A stretch of 64,000 bases of DNA from Eonycteris spelaea (GCA_003508835.1 PUFA01000165.1:1054001-1118000); one strand, 5' to 3'; counted from the first letter of the stretch, positions 34,385-44,844 are shown. Numbers and translations are program-made. Notes: generated by a model not told the origin, from the sequence alone.

Positions 34385-34900
34385 GCCCATGATCCTAGGC
34401 TGGAGAATAATGTCCCCTAAAGATGTCTATACCCCGAGAACCTGCGAATATATGTTAGAGGGCAAAGAGGAATTAAGTTTGCAGATGGAATTAATGTTGC
34501 TAATTGCCTGGCCTTGCATGTGTGGAGCTTATCCAGGATTGTCCCGGTGGACCCAATGTAATCACAGGGTCCTTAAAAGTAGAGGAGGGAGATGGAAAGA
34601 TAGAACCAAAGAGATAGCAGCGAGAGAGGGACTCTGCCCAGTGTCTCTGGCTTTGAAAATCGAGGAAGGGGCCACATGCCCAAGAATGTAGGCAGCCTCT
34701 AGAAGCTGGAAAAAGCAAAGCAGGAAACATTTTTCTCCCCTAGAGTCTCCAGAAGGAGTACAGCTCTGCCAATACTAGAGTTTAGCCCAGAGAGACACAT
34801 TTTGAACTTCTGACTCCAAAATTGTAAGACAATAAATGTGTATAATTTTAGCCACTAAGTTTGTGGTAATTTGTTACAGCAGCAAGAGGAAACTAACACA
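34385..34900 (+). mobile_element. MLT1-type solo LTR (ERVL-MaLR)
   Basis: A single LTR with no internal region, so probably left after recombination between two LTRs. Recognisable blocks are cctaaagatgtctatacccc, ggacccaatgtaatcacagg, gccacatgcccaagaatgta, ggcagcctctagaagctgga, tttgaacttctgactccaaa and the end gtggtaatttgttacagcag. A poly-A signal AATAAA lies at 34831-34836. MaLR elements are ancient, non-autonomous relatives of ERVL. A chance open frame inside (34383-34691) is not a viral protein. Exact MLT1 subfamily is uncertain. Confidence 0.85.
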
Positions 34901-34935
34901 TGCTGGTGTTGTATGGTGTTGTATGATGACTACAA

Positions 34936-35100
34936 CAGTTGTTTTCAAACATGGCTGCGCAGTAGAATCACCTGGAGAGCTTTAAAAACGCTGATGCCTA
35001 GGACCTGGACCTCAGAAATTACAATTTAATTGTCTGACATTGGACTGGACATTGGAATTTTGCAAGCTCTCCAAGTAACTCAGAGGTGCAACCAGGGAGG
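34936..35100 (+). mobile_element. MER5A (hAT-Charlie MITE)
   Basis: It starts cagttgttttcaaacatggc, then gcgcagtagaatcacctgga, gagctttaaaaacgctgatg, cctaggacctggacctcaga and attggaattttgcaagctct. Order and length match MER5A. The right end is eroded and abuts a MIR. Confidence 0.88.
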
Positions 35101-35102
35101 CG

Positions 35103-35330
35103 GCACACTGGTTTAGGTGTCAGCTTTGGGATTAGGTCAACATGGCTTTATCTATTTGACATCTGCATTGGGACGGGTGGGTGTATGAGCAAGTTATTCT
35201 CTTCGCTTCATTTTCTCATCTGTAACATGGGGATAATGTGAACTTCCATCTAGTGTTGTATGATCCTGAAATGTGAAAGGGCATGTGTCTCTTGCATGGT
35301 GCCTGCTCAATAAATGGTTACTGCTTAAAC
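35103..35330 (+). repeat. MIR SINE
   Basis: Head ggtttaggtgtcagctttgg, core-like cattttctcatctgtaacat, ggggataatgtgaacttcca and tail catggtgcctgctcaataaa are in MIR order. It touches MER5A on the left. Confidence 0.85.
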
Positions 35331-35349
35331 TATTCTTATGATGATCGTT

Positions 35350-35560
35350 TGGATGCACAGAGCTGTATCGCCTGATGAAATAATAGTAGACACAGAGCCT
35401 GGCCATTTTACATACTTTGTGTTCGCAACCACATTTTGATGTACTTCTGTTATTGTGTCCATTCCATAGAGGGTATGGAGGGTCAGAAAAGTTAAACTGC
35501 TCTTCCACAGTTTCAGAGGTAATAAGCCCAGGAGCTTGGACTTGAAGTCTGGGTCTCGCT
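35350..35560 (-). repeat. MIR SINE (antisense)
   Basis: tagacacagagcctggccat, ttgtgtccattccatagagg, agaaaagttaaactgctctt and gacttgaagtctgggtctcg match reversed MIR. Two MIRs thus lie back to back within 450 bp in opposite orientation. Confidence 0.75.
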
Positions 35561-35564
35561 CTGA

Positions 35565-36555
35565 GTTCGGAGCCATGGAAGCTGGCGGCTGCATGCTCAT
35601 AAGGCGCCTTTGCAGGCATTTCACAAACCATTACCAGTGTCAGTCCTCAGGCTGGGGGTGGCATTTTGTACCAAATTCAGTCTCTGCACGATAAACCATA
35701 TTGCCCTGTTGCCCGCTGTCAAGGAAAAGGAGGCTGAAAGCCATGGGAATGATGATTCCTAACAGTTATAGGCTGTTTGCCTCTGTCTGCCGTTTAATCT
35801 AATCTCAGGTTCAGTTGATACTATTGATTAGGTTCTTTTCAAAACCCTATGCAGCCTATGGGGCTTCTCTGCGTGGGGTAAAATGTTATTCTTCTCATAT
35901 GTGAATTTAGAAGAAAAGGTGAAAGTATACAATTAATTTGCCTGCACTTTCTCACAAATTGTATGCTGGATTTCTGTGAAATGCTGTATGGAACAATATT
36001 TCAAGCAAATTATTATTATTTACCATGACTATTCCCTGCATATTTAAAGTCAACAATTATGTTTCCTTTTTGTACTTAATGGCCTTTGTACACCATTTTT
36101 AGAAACCTGGTCAAGTGTCATTAAGAAAACCTGTGCTTTGACTCTGTTATTCTTGGGAAACAAGTTAACAATACCAGAAGTAACAAACAAGGCCTATTTC
36201 CAAAGGGACACCCTCACCTGTCCCTTCCTTTAAGATAATTATCTGTAGGACATTGCTCAAAGTCTCATTTGTTTTAAAAAATATAATATCTTTTGTCATT
36301 ATTGATGTCAATATTACTGAAATCAAATAACAAAATTAAATTGGGTCGTCAAATTCTTTTCACTTCTTATAGCATCAGTTTAGATGGGCAATTTTATCAT
36401 CTTTGGAGTTCTGTCTTCCCTTAGGTCCTTTAGAAAGAAAACTTTCTCCTAAAGGCGGGGCATGCGTGTATCACATCAAATCCTTTCTAATACCAGTCCA
36501 AATCTTGAAATGGTGGCCTTGTTTTTTGCATCGTCTTACTTTCATTGCCATTCAG
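35565..36555. other. Unique AT-rich sequence
   Basis: No repeat or exon recognised; ordinary AT-rich DNA up to the exon-like segment at 36559. Confidence 0.5.
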
Positions 36556-36558
36556 CAG

Positions 36559-36631
36559 CCATCAACCTGAAAGCTTTTGGTGGTGAACCACATAAGTTTT
36601 TTCAAAAGCTGTCTCAAGTTTGGAAATCCAG
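36559..36631 (+). other. Exon-like segment (speculative)
   Basis: A pyrimidine-rich stretch ends in tandem acceptors ttcag/cag (36555, 36558). The segment ends in ccag|gtaagc (donor at 36632). One frame stays open over its whole length, reading about 24 residues starting Ala-Ile-Asn-Leu-Lys. No known protein is recognised, and pseudo-exons of this quality are common in introns. Confidence 0.2.
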
Positions 36632-37025
36632 GTAAGCTTTTTGTTCTATAATGGCTCCTAGTCCTTGCCCTGACTAGAACTGAGTAGAGCAGCTTATGGT
36701 GAGCCACCTAGATGTGTTGGGTTTTGTGAATGGGAAGCGATCCAAATTCATTACTGCCAGTTTCCAGATACTTTGGGGCATGACATTTTCCACTAAGAGA
36801 ACAAAACAAAACAAAACAAACAAACAAAAGACTGAGTAAACGTCCTAAACTAGGCTTTCTCTTTTGAGAAGCTAATCTGGTTTTGCTTATGAAATCTCTT
36901 ACCTAATGGAGAGTATGCCTGGACAAGTGTATGTAAAAAGACAACTTGATTGAATGATTTTCAAACTATCTTCAGAATTAAATTGACAGAGGTTGGGGGG
37001 GACTGAAAGAAGAGTCAAAGACATG
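36632..37025. other. Unique sequence with AAAAC-type run
   Basis: A short (AAAAC)/(AAAC) microsatellite lies at 36800-36829. Nothing else recognised. Confidence 0.55.
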
Positions 37026-37029
37026 TAAA

Positions 37030-37850
37030 AAAGTCAGAGGAAAGGACAAAGATTAGCAGCCATCTATATTCCCTCCACCGTTGTTAACATTTTGTCCTAT
37101 TTGCTTGTAAATGTATTTAAGAGGAATAAAACATTTCAGCTCCAGCCAAAATACCCTTTAACTTTTTCTCTTTCCATTCCTGAGAAGCAAATTCCATGAG
37201 GCTTTTGCGGTAGCTCATTCCATTTTTATACGTTTACTTGCACAGCTATTCTTTTTTGAGAGTGTTTATTTAGTTTATATGTATAGTATCAAGCTATGTT
37301 GTATCCATATACTTCATGCCTTTTTGTTCAACATTGATTTTGAGAAAATATAGTGTTAATACCTTTAGATCTAGCTTACCCTTCTAAAAGTCTACATAGT
37401 ATTCTGTCAATTGACAATAACTGTGGTTATTTATTCCGGTGTTGATGGATATTTATAATTTTATTTTTATTCCAATAAACATCTGTGGCATGCACAAGAG
37501 TTTCTTTAGAGCGGTAGTCCCAACCTTTTTTCACATCAGGGACCAGTGCCCCTATGAGAATCTAATGCCTGATGATCTGAGGTGGAGCCGAGGTGGTGAT
37601 GCTAGCGCTGGGGAGCGGCTGCAAATACAGATGAAGCCTCGCACTCTGGCTTGCCGCTCACCTACTGCTGTGTGGCCTGGTTCCTAAGAGGCCATGGGCC
37701 AGTACCAGTCCATGGCCTGGGAGTTGGGGACCCCTGCCTTAGAGTAAATACCTCAAAATAGAATTACTAGGGCAATTGATTACACTTACTAAGGTGTATT
37801 GCTTCCCAGTCAGAGCTTGCCACCACACTAAGTTGAGGAAGATTTTAATG
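37030..37850 (-). mobile_element. Old L1 LINE fragment (antisense) split by MER1
   Basis: Left part: cagccatctatattccctcc, gttgttaacattttgtccta, atgcctttttgttcaacatt and gcatgcacaagagtttcttt. Right part (from 37745): a weak gtaaatacctcaaaatagaa then attactagggcaattgatta. Together they follow an antisense L1M4/L1ME-type 3' ORF2 region, broken only by the MER1 at 37512-37736. Confidence 0.7.
37512..37736 (-). mobile_element. MER1-type hAT MITE nested in L1, 8-bp duplication
   Basis: It starts cggtagtcccaacctttttt, carries cctatgagaatctaatgcct, gatgatctgaggtggagccg and gctggggagcggctgcaaat, and ends agttggggacccctg. This is the reverse of the copies at 4306 and 24198. Flanks ctttagag (37504-37511) and ccttagag (37737-37744) match at 7 of 8. 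The insertion interrupts L1 text that resumes directly after it. Confidence 0.92.
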
Positions 37851-39350
37851 TGTCCTCCCTTTCCTCAAGGAGTCTAGTGTGGAAGTAGAGGAGGATAGCT
37901 CTGTCTGCAGAACTGCACATTTTAGCCGGACGGTGTTGGTGCCCACAAGAGGACGTACTGGCGTGCTGAGGCCCCTCATGTAATAAATGATTCAAGTTGT
38001 GTTGTGTTCATTTATTTCATCTGTTTGAAGACGGATATCCCACGACATGGATTGACTAGTGAGATCCTCATCTTCTGTTGCAGGTAGTGACGTGATTTAG
38101 AGAAGCAAGGCATCAACCAATTAATCCAGCAAGAGAGCGGAGTTATTTAGAGATGCCCAGTGAAGATTGTCCTGCACACAAACCTTTTTTTGAGATTTCT
38201 CAGCCATCACTTTCAAGAGGCTAACAGATCCCCAGGGAGGATTGTCGAAGCAACAGCACACAAAAATAGAATAAAAGAAAAATATAAGAATAAAAGGGAG
38301 GAAGAATTTCTGAGTACGCAAAGCTTTACACTTGCTCCTTCCCATCCTGAGGTGTGATATGTAGATCTGTCCTTTGCTTAGGCCTGACAGCTTATGGGGA
38401 CTAGACGAATTTTTCAGTCAGAATTTTTCAGTGAGAAATGCCATCCACACCAATTGATACCCTCCCCTGGCAGCTGCTTCACTCTATCTTTTATCATTCC
38501 TCTCAATCCATCATCTAGAGAATGCTAGAAGGCATGAGAATGTAAGTTCCAAATAGGAATTGGTACCTGTTTTCTATCCTGGTTTATTTTCAAAAACCTT
38601 TTTGAACTTTTGAACTGTTAGCACCCATGGGGCAATGTGCAGGAGAGTTGATAAATAAAGATAATGTTGATGTGAGTAAAACTAGAGAAGCATGTGAGCT
38701 CCAGATAAGCTTTTCTTAGAAAAAATAAAATTATAAATGTCAAAGTTTTTTTGAGTAGGGGTAAGGAGGACTCCAGTACTAACAGACATCCTTAGACCTT
38801 GGACCAATTAAGAAAAAGTCAAGCTGATAGCATGTTGGTATATTTGGCCGAAGGCCCTTCTGTTTTCATTAAATTTAAAATTCCCTCTCCCTTCTGTGCT
38901 CTCTTGAAACCTCTATTTATTATTGTAATTTTATTTTGTTTTGTCTGTAATGGTCACTTTCTAATTCCCCAGTATATTGAAAAATAGAGGTGTCTGCATA
39001 TTGCACAATGTGTATTATGGATATGGGAATTTGTCCTTTTTTATAGCAACTTCTCAAAAGAAAATTAAGCTTCTGTTGTTTCCCAGGCATCTTTTGAAAA
39101 TCTGAGGTTTTGTATTCAGATAAATGTAAACATGGAGCAATAATTATAAGCAAATTAAAGAAAGAGAGAGAGAAAAAAACCCTGTGCTTTATAAATACCC
39201 AATCCAGTTAAATGCTTGGTTTCTAGATTACTTACTAAAGTTTTAAAATAAATGGGGAAAAAACCCAACCACATTTGTGCCAATCCCAAGTTGTCTAATC
39301 AGACAAGATTTACCTCAGTATTAAAAACAAGAGTGTAATATTTAACTTAC
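37851..39350. other. Unique sequence
   Basis: No interspersed repeat recognised. Some A/G-rich patches (for example around 39160) and short open frames without domain features. Confidence 0.5.
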
Positions 39351-39364
39351 CAAAAAGTTTTTTT

Positions 39365-40234
39365 AAGTTAAATTATAGTTGACATACAATGTTATATTAG
39401 TTTCAGGTATACAACATAGTGATTAGACATTTATATACCTTACAATGTGGTCACCATGATAAATCTAGTACCCATCTGTCACCATCCAAAGTTATTACAT
39501 TATTGACTGTATTCTTCTGCTATACATTACATCCCTGTCACTTATTTATTTTATAACTAGAAGTTTTATCTCTTATTCTCTTTAATGCTTTTCACCCATC
39601 CTCCACTCCATTCCTCTCTGGCAACCATCAGTTTGTTCTCTGTATCTTTTAAGTCTGTTTCTGTTTCGTTTGTTTTGTTTTTTATAGATTCCACGTATAA
39701 GTGAAATAACATGTATTCTTTTTTCTCTGTCTGACTTACTTCACTGTAGCATAATATATTCTAGACCCATCCATGTTGTTGCAAATGGCAGGATTTCATT
39801 TTTTGTGTGTGTGTGGTTACTGTTTCATTGTATACATTGTATCTATCTATCTATATCTATCTCTATCTATCTATCTCTATCTATCTATCTATATATCTAC
39901 ATAATATCTCACATCTTTATCCATTTCTATCAATGAATACTTAGATTGCTTCTATATTTTAGCTATTTAAATAATGCTGCAGTAAACATATGGGCACATA
40001 TATCTTTTTGAATTAGTGTTTTTCATTTTCTTTTTCAGATAAATACTCAAGAAGTGGAATTGCTGGGTCATATAGTAGTTCTACATTTAACTTTTTGAGG
40101 AAACTTCATACTGTTTTTCATAGCGGTTGCACCAGTTTCAGTCCCACGAATAGTGCATGAAGTTTCCCTTTTCTCTGTATCCTCATCAACACTTGTTTGT
40201 TGACTTTTTGATGGTAGCCATTCTGACAGGTGTG
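39365..40234 (-). mobile_element. 5'-truncated L1 with 14-bp target duplication
   Basis: The antisense text is well preserved: attatagttgacatacaatg, agtttcaggtatacaacata, accatctgtcaccatccaaa, ctctggcaaccatcagtttg, ccatccatgttgttgcaaat, agaagtggaattgctgggtc and gacaggtgtgc at the 5' truncation. The 14-mer caaaaagttttttt occurs at 39351-39364 and 40235-40248. It covers only the 3' UTR and end of ORF2 and is dead. A TATC microsatellite grew inside it. Among the younger L1s here. Confidence 0.93.
39839..39899. repeat. (TATC)n microsatellite inside L1
   Basis: About 60 bases of TATC units with TATATC and TCTC variants, located where the L1 consensus has a short TA-rich segment. Confidence 0.95.
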
Positions 40235-40239
40235 CAAAA

Positions 40240-40241
<2 letters not shown>

Positions 40242-40266
<25 letters not shown>
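40242..40266. repeat. T25 homopolymer
   Basis: Long T run beginning inside the right copy of the L1 target duplication; it pre-dates the insertion or expanded afterwards. Confidence 0.95.
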
Positions 40267-40272
<6 letters not shown>

Positions 40273-40910
40273 AATTCAGCCCAGAAAAACATACACTGCC
40301 AAGTACAAGGTAAAAAAACTGAAAGTTTACCATATTTAAAAAATTCCCTATCTGGGAAAAAATAGTCATGATTGTTAAATAACATTAGGTTAATTAGATT
40401 TGGCCATCAGTGTTTTAATTTCAACTTTTTGTCACCATGTCTACATCTTAATTATTTTTGAATGAACAGATCGATGTGGAACGTAATAGGCATTTACTAG
40501 GTTTCGTTGAATTAATGAATAAATTTTTAAAATACTTGATTCAAAGCTCATCTCATGTAGAGATTTCATAGTAAAAGGAAGGTTTGTAAGAAGTGTGGAG
40601 GTCGAACAGGCTGACTGAGTTATATATAAAATGATTTTGCTAAAGTTTAACCATGGTGGCTTCTGATTCATCTTATATATATTAAGTGTGTGTATTTCAA
40701 AGTTGGAGATGTAATAAGAGGATATTCATCATGTTCCAGCTCAGTAGGCTGTAGGCTATCAAAGTTTTACCCTCAACGCATCTTTTACCCCCAGTTGTCA
40801 CTAGTATTTCAGTCTGGGTGAATGTTAGAGCTATGGTCTGTGCAGAATTGGGCATTTGATTTGATTGTCTCTGGAGAAATGCATAGGGTTTAGAAATTTA
40901 AGAACAGCCA
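40267..40910. other. Unique AT-rich sequence
   Basis: No feature recognised between the L1 and the Tigger element. Confidence 0.5.
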
Positions 40911-40914
40911 CATA

Positions 40915-41287
40915 CAGTTAACCCTTGAACGACATGGATTTGAACCATGTGGGTCCACTAATATGTGGATTTTTTCAGTAAGTATACCATCGGCACTCCT
41001 AACCCTAGGTATTGAATTCGTGATTCAACCAACCTCAGACTGAAAACAGTATTTTCTATCTGTGATTGGGAGTCTGAGAACTCAGAGGGCCGACCATATA
41101 CATTGTTCTATGCTGTTTTATACGATGGACTTGAGCATCCTCACATTTTCGCATCTGCAGGGGTCCTGGAACCAACCCCCCATGGATACAAGGGACTACT
41201 GTAGTTAAGTTTTGGGGGAGTCAAAAGTTATACTCAGATTGTCAACTGCATGTGGGGTTAGCACCAGTGTTGTTCAAGGGTCAGCTG
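40915..41287 (+). mobile_element. Tigger-type TcMar MITE with both ends and TA duplication
   Basis: Terminal repeats cagttaacccttgaacgaca (left) and the reverse of tgttgttcaagggtcagctg (right) agree at 17 of 20 bases. TA dinucleotides flank both ends (40913-40914, 41288-41289), as for mariner-like elements. Inside are tatgtggattttttcagta, tggaaccaaccccccatgga and tacaagggactactgtag, which resemble MER2/Tigger2 sequence. At 373 bp it is non-autonomous with no transposase frame. Confidence 0.92.
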
Positions 41288-41289
41288 TA

Positions 41290-42615
41290 TTTTGAAACCT
41301 GATGGAGTTTCTTATTGCTAAACTGCATGGCAGGAGGTGGTGGGATACAGGATACATGACACATTTTCTTAAATATCTATTTTATGGTTTTTTTCTTCAC
41401 CACTTGGGGTCTTTATAGAATGTATCACATTGTGAATTTGACTCCCGTAGGAATGTGTGTGTGTGCACAGATGCACACACACATCCATATATATACCAAA
41501 ATGTAAGCATATGTGTGTACGTGCACACATGTGTGCATATATAGTGTTAAATTTTCTAAACTCAAATAATTCAAGTTTCTTTCCTAACACAAAAAGTCAC
41601 TTCTATGAAAAGTTGAAAAATAAACATTATAATCAGCAAGGCATCACAAATAACTTTTATGTCTAAATCAAGCTATTAAATGCTTTTTTTTTTTAAGTAG
41701 ATAGGGGAATAAAATAGCTACATAGTTCATAAAGTGGTATGCCATTACTGCCTGCTGTGCCCAAGAATTATGCCAGCTTTTTACACTCATGAAGTAAAAG
41801 CGGATTAGAACTGTGATCAATGTATTATCCTATATTTCTTATTGTGCATTCTGTTTCCTTTTTGAGCACCTTTGTAGACTAAATGGCTACTAATGACATA
41901 ATTACAATTGTTTGTCACCACCATAATGTGTGATTTCCTATCTCATCATGAAGATGTAAGTTTAGATAAAGGAGGAGTTTTGGCAGGGAGACAAAGTGCA
42001 GTGATTTATTAGAGGCCAGATGTGGTTGTTAAAAGCTTTTCCACAGAAGGCTCAATTGAGTGATGTGAAATAGGAACAAAATCGCTCCGCGCACCCAGCC
42101 TGTGGTTCTTGGTGTGAGTGACATAGTTGCTCATGGAAGCATGACAAATGAGCCACATGTTTTATTGTTGTGTACAAATTTTATGTTGGAATTTAAACAG
42201 GGTGAGAAAGGTTCACATTAGCTTATACCAGCAAAGTAGGTGTTTAAAGGAAACTAATGAGACTGAAGTGCTAGTGATATTTTCAATTTGCTTACTGCTT
42301 CATAGCAAAACCGAAATATCTTACGTTTATGTCAAGTTTCAAAGAGGGAAAATCCCAGCACTGTTAAAAAAGAAAGAGGTCGATATGAGAATTAAGAGAA
42401 ATCAGAAGCAAGTGGAGACAAGATATTATTTAAGCACTGTTGACATACATGTCGCACACATAGACTTGACATATACAGTCAGATTAGACAGACGTTTCTG
42501 AGGAAGAAGCACAGTTTCTGATTTTAGTATTATTTGCACACACAAATCTCTGTTAAAATAAGGTTAAGACCCTGGAGTGATAGAAGCTGTGACTGGTTCA
42601 AAGAGTATTTTCTAG
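41290..42615. other. Unique sequence with palindromic GT/CA region
   Basis: The low-complexity part at 41454-41545 contains a 12-bp-stem hairpin (41456-41483) and a 16-bp palindrome (41522-41537). The rest shows nothing recognisable; the open frame at 42148-42501 has no known domain. Confidence 0.5.
41456..41483. repeat. GT/CA inverted repeat, 12-bp stem, 4-nt loop
   Basis: tgtgtgtgtgca (41456-41467) pairs perfectly with tgcacacacaca (41472-41483) around the loop caga. Confidence 0.9.
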
Positions 42616-42620
42616 CTTTT

Positions 42621-42657
42621 GGAGAAAGAGAGAGAGAGAGAGAGAGAGAGAAAGAAA
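42621..42657. repeat. (GA)n microsatellite
   Basis: A GA run of about 25 bases flanked by further purines to 42665. Confidence 0.93.
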
Positions 42658-42710
42658 AGGAAAATGGTTATATCTTAAAGCCATTCTGTGGTCAAAAGGT
42701 GGTGATCTGT

Positions 42711-42853
42711 TTCTCTTTTCCTCCTGTTCTTCCTTTCATCCCTCATTCTCTTTCTCTCTCCTCTTCTAGTCTCCCTCCCTCTCCCTCTGCCTCTCCCTCC
42801 ATTCTCCTCTTTCTATATTCTTTCTTCCTTCTTCCTTCTACCTTTGCTCCCCC
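42711..42853. repeat. Polypyrimidine CT-rich tract
   Basis: About 140 bases of almost pure C and T with TCCC and TTCC units on the plus strand, opposite in strand sense to the GA tract just upstream. Confidence 0.9.
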
Positions 42854-42859
42854 ATAAAC

Positions 42860-43149
42860 TTTTATGTGGAGAAGTACACTGTAGGATTGGGTCTGTATAG
42901 GGTGGAGCCAGGACTGTACTGGACATAGGAACTCTCCTGTCTCTCTCTTCCAGGGTAAATGGAAAAATTACTTGAAGTAGTTAGTATATGTTGAAGACTT
43001 AGAGTTTTAGATTAACTCTTGAGGCAAGTGAAAGCTTTGGTGAGGGTTCATAATATTGACTTGCCTTATTCTCTCAGCAGAAAATATAAGGTCCTTCTCT
43101 GTTTTTTGTCGTGGTACTGCAAACTGGATACCTTTTGTAGATTCACCAT
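42860..43149. other. Unique sequence
   Basis: No feature recognised. Confidence 0.5.
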
Positions 43150-43310
43150 ACTTTGTAATTACGTGTGTATTTGTAATATTACTTGCTTTAACATTTATTC
43201 TCCCGTGTCCATTCTCTTAGTTTTACAGAGGCAGGTATTGTGTCCCTGGGCCTATCATATTACCTGGCACCTAAAGTACTTTGGGAAGTATTTGTAGAAT
43301 GAGTCAAAAG
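43150..43310 (+). repeat. Probable L2 3'-end fragment
   Basis: aggcaggtattgtgtccctg, then a weak gggcctatcatattacctgg and aagtatttgtagaatgagtc parallel the L2 3' end (…GGGCAGGGACC…AGTGCCTGGCACATAGTAG…TTGAATGAATG). Short and diverged. Confidence 0.5.
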
Positions 43311-43314
43311 AACT

Positions 43315-44105
43315 GCATAGAGAAGAGCCAGTGTTCGGGATATCACTTGGCGAACACTAACAAACTTATCCGGATAAGACCTTCCCAAAGTATAAATTCT
43401 TGTCCACATAGTTAATGGAACAGTTTAGATAGTTCTTTTGTCATCCTCTTGATTTGAAGTTTGGAGCCTTAGAGCTGGTCCCTTCCAAATTAAATTTTGC
43501 CTCCTAGGCACTCATCATGCAATTCCAGCAACTGCCACTTGATGGCTCATGCCCAACCCTTAGACAATTTAAAAAATAAAGTCAGTAAAATACACATGCC
43601 TTCTCCAACCCTTGACTCTATATCTCTTCTATTTAAAATATATATGTTCTTTATGACTCATATATTGAACCTTATAAAGAGATGAATAAAACTGAAATGC
43701 AAGGAGTAAAGTTTCAAAGACATAAAGCCCTTTAGAACTGAGGCTGCGTTTAGGGTGTGAAACCTGCGCAGTCACACAGAGCTCTGCGTGCCGAAGGGCC
43801 CTGTGCTTGGCTGATGCTCTTTCTGCTGCTGCCGTTGTGAAGTTCACCATGATATTTAACAGAGGGTCCCACGTTTTTATTTTGTGTACTGGGCCCCACA
43901 AATTTTGTAGCTAGTCCTGCCCATAAGTTTGTGTTCTGTTATCGTAATCACATGAGACTTTTCAGTTCCTGCCTTTCCTTACCTTGCCAGAATTCGTGTT
44001 TCTTGAAGCTAGATGGCCTCAGGCCTGCTCTTACCTGACCATTGCTTCTAAATGCTTTATTGAGTACTTGGTAGGTGTCCTCACAGGACACAAGCTTATG
44101 GAATA
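43315..44105. other. Unique sequence
   Basis: No repeat family or exon recognised. Confidence 0.5.
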
Positions 44106-44109
44106 AGAG

Positions 44110-44315
44110 CTTTGACTTTGACTCAGACATCTGGGTTCAAATCCTAACTCTGCAATGGGCTAGTTACTTCAACTTTCCAGGCCTAGTTTCCTCATTTCCA
44201 CAAAGGAGATGCTAATAGTGTGCCTACCTCCTAGGCTACAGGCAAGGAATACACGTGATAGTGTTTAAAACAAGCTCACCAGTGCCTTGCTCAGGATGAA
44301 CACTTAAGTCACTGA
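44110..44315 (+). repeat. MIR SINE
   Basis: gactcagacatctgggttca, aatcctaactctgcaatggg, ctagttacttcaactttcca, agtttcctcatttccacaaa and cctacctcctaggctacagg are in full MIR order, with a well-kept B box. The tail reads accagtgccttgctcagg. Confidence 0.9.
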
Positions 44316-44319
44316 AAGG

Positions 44320-44840
44320 TCTGGTTGCAATCACTGGGCATCACAACTCTGGTTACACCTGATGGGGACTAAGCTTCCCGCTCCTGTGGTTGTTGCTCCA
44401 TTGAAGTTGCAGGATTCTCACTGTGTTTTCATATTCTAATGTGCCAGCATTCAGGGTTCCCTGTAGCCTGGTACCAGAGTTCGAGAGAAGGCTTGACTCA
44501 GCTCTGCTCACTCCTCTCCTAACCGAAGCCCTGCCTGCTCCCTCTCCTCTATGCTTCCCACCCCCCCCCCCAGAATGATTGATTAACATGAAAAGGGTTT
44601 ATATACCTAATTTCAGCATTTTGTAACCCATTTCTGTTTCCCAGTTATTCAATGACATAGGAGTGTTTTACTCCTGTGTTATTAAAGGAACCAACCTTCT
44701 TCTGCAGAAGCAGCCAAGTAATTCAAAAATAAACTCCCCTCTCCTGTTTATACAGGAAACTTAAAAAAACTGATCATATCAAAGAGAGTAATGTTCTTGT
44801 GAAGGGAGGATACATTATTGGGGACTGATATGATGTGGGA
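44320..44840. other. Unique sequence with C11 tract
   Basis: A C homopolymer lies at 44561-44571 next to a pyrimidine-rich segment. Nothing else recognised. Confidence 0.55.
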
Positions 44841-44844
44841 TATG

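Noticed and set aside
34383..34691. A 102-codon plus-strand open frame
   Set aside because: It lies entirely within an MLT1-type LTR, which does not encode protein at this position.
35194..35631. A 145-codon minus-strand open frame
   Set aside because: It covers two opposed MIR SINEs; MIRs are non-coding.
42711..42853. CT-rich tract as the tail of a vespertilionid Ves SINE
   Set aside because: No tRNA-like head or B box was found beside it; it is a plain polypyrimidine tract.
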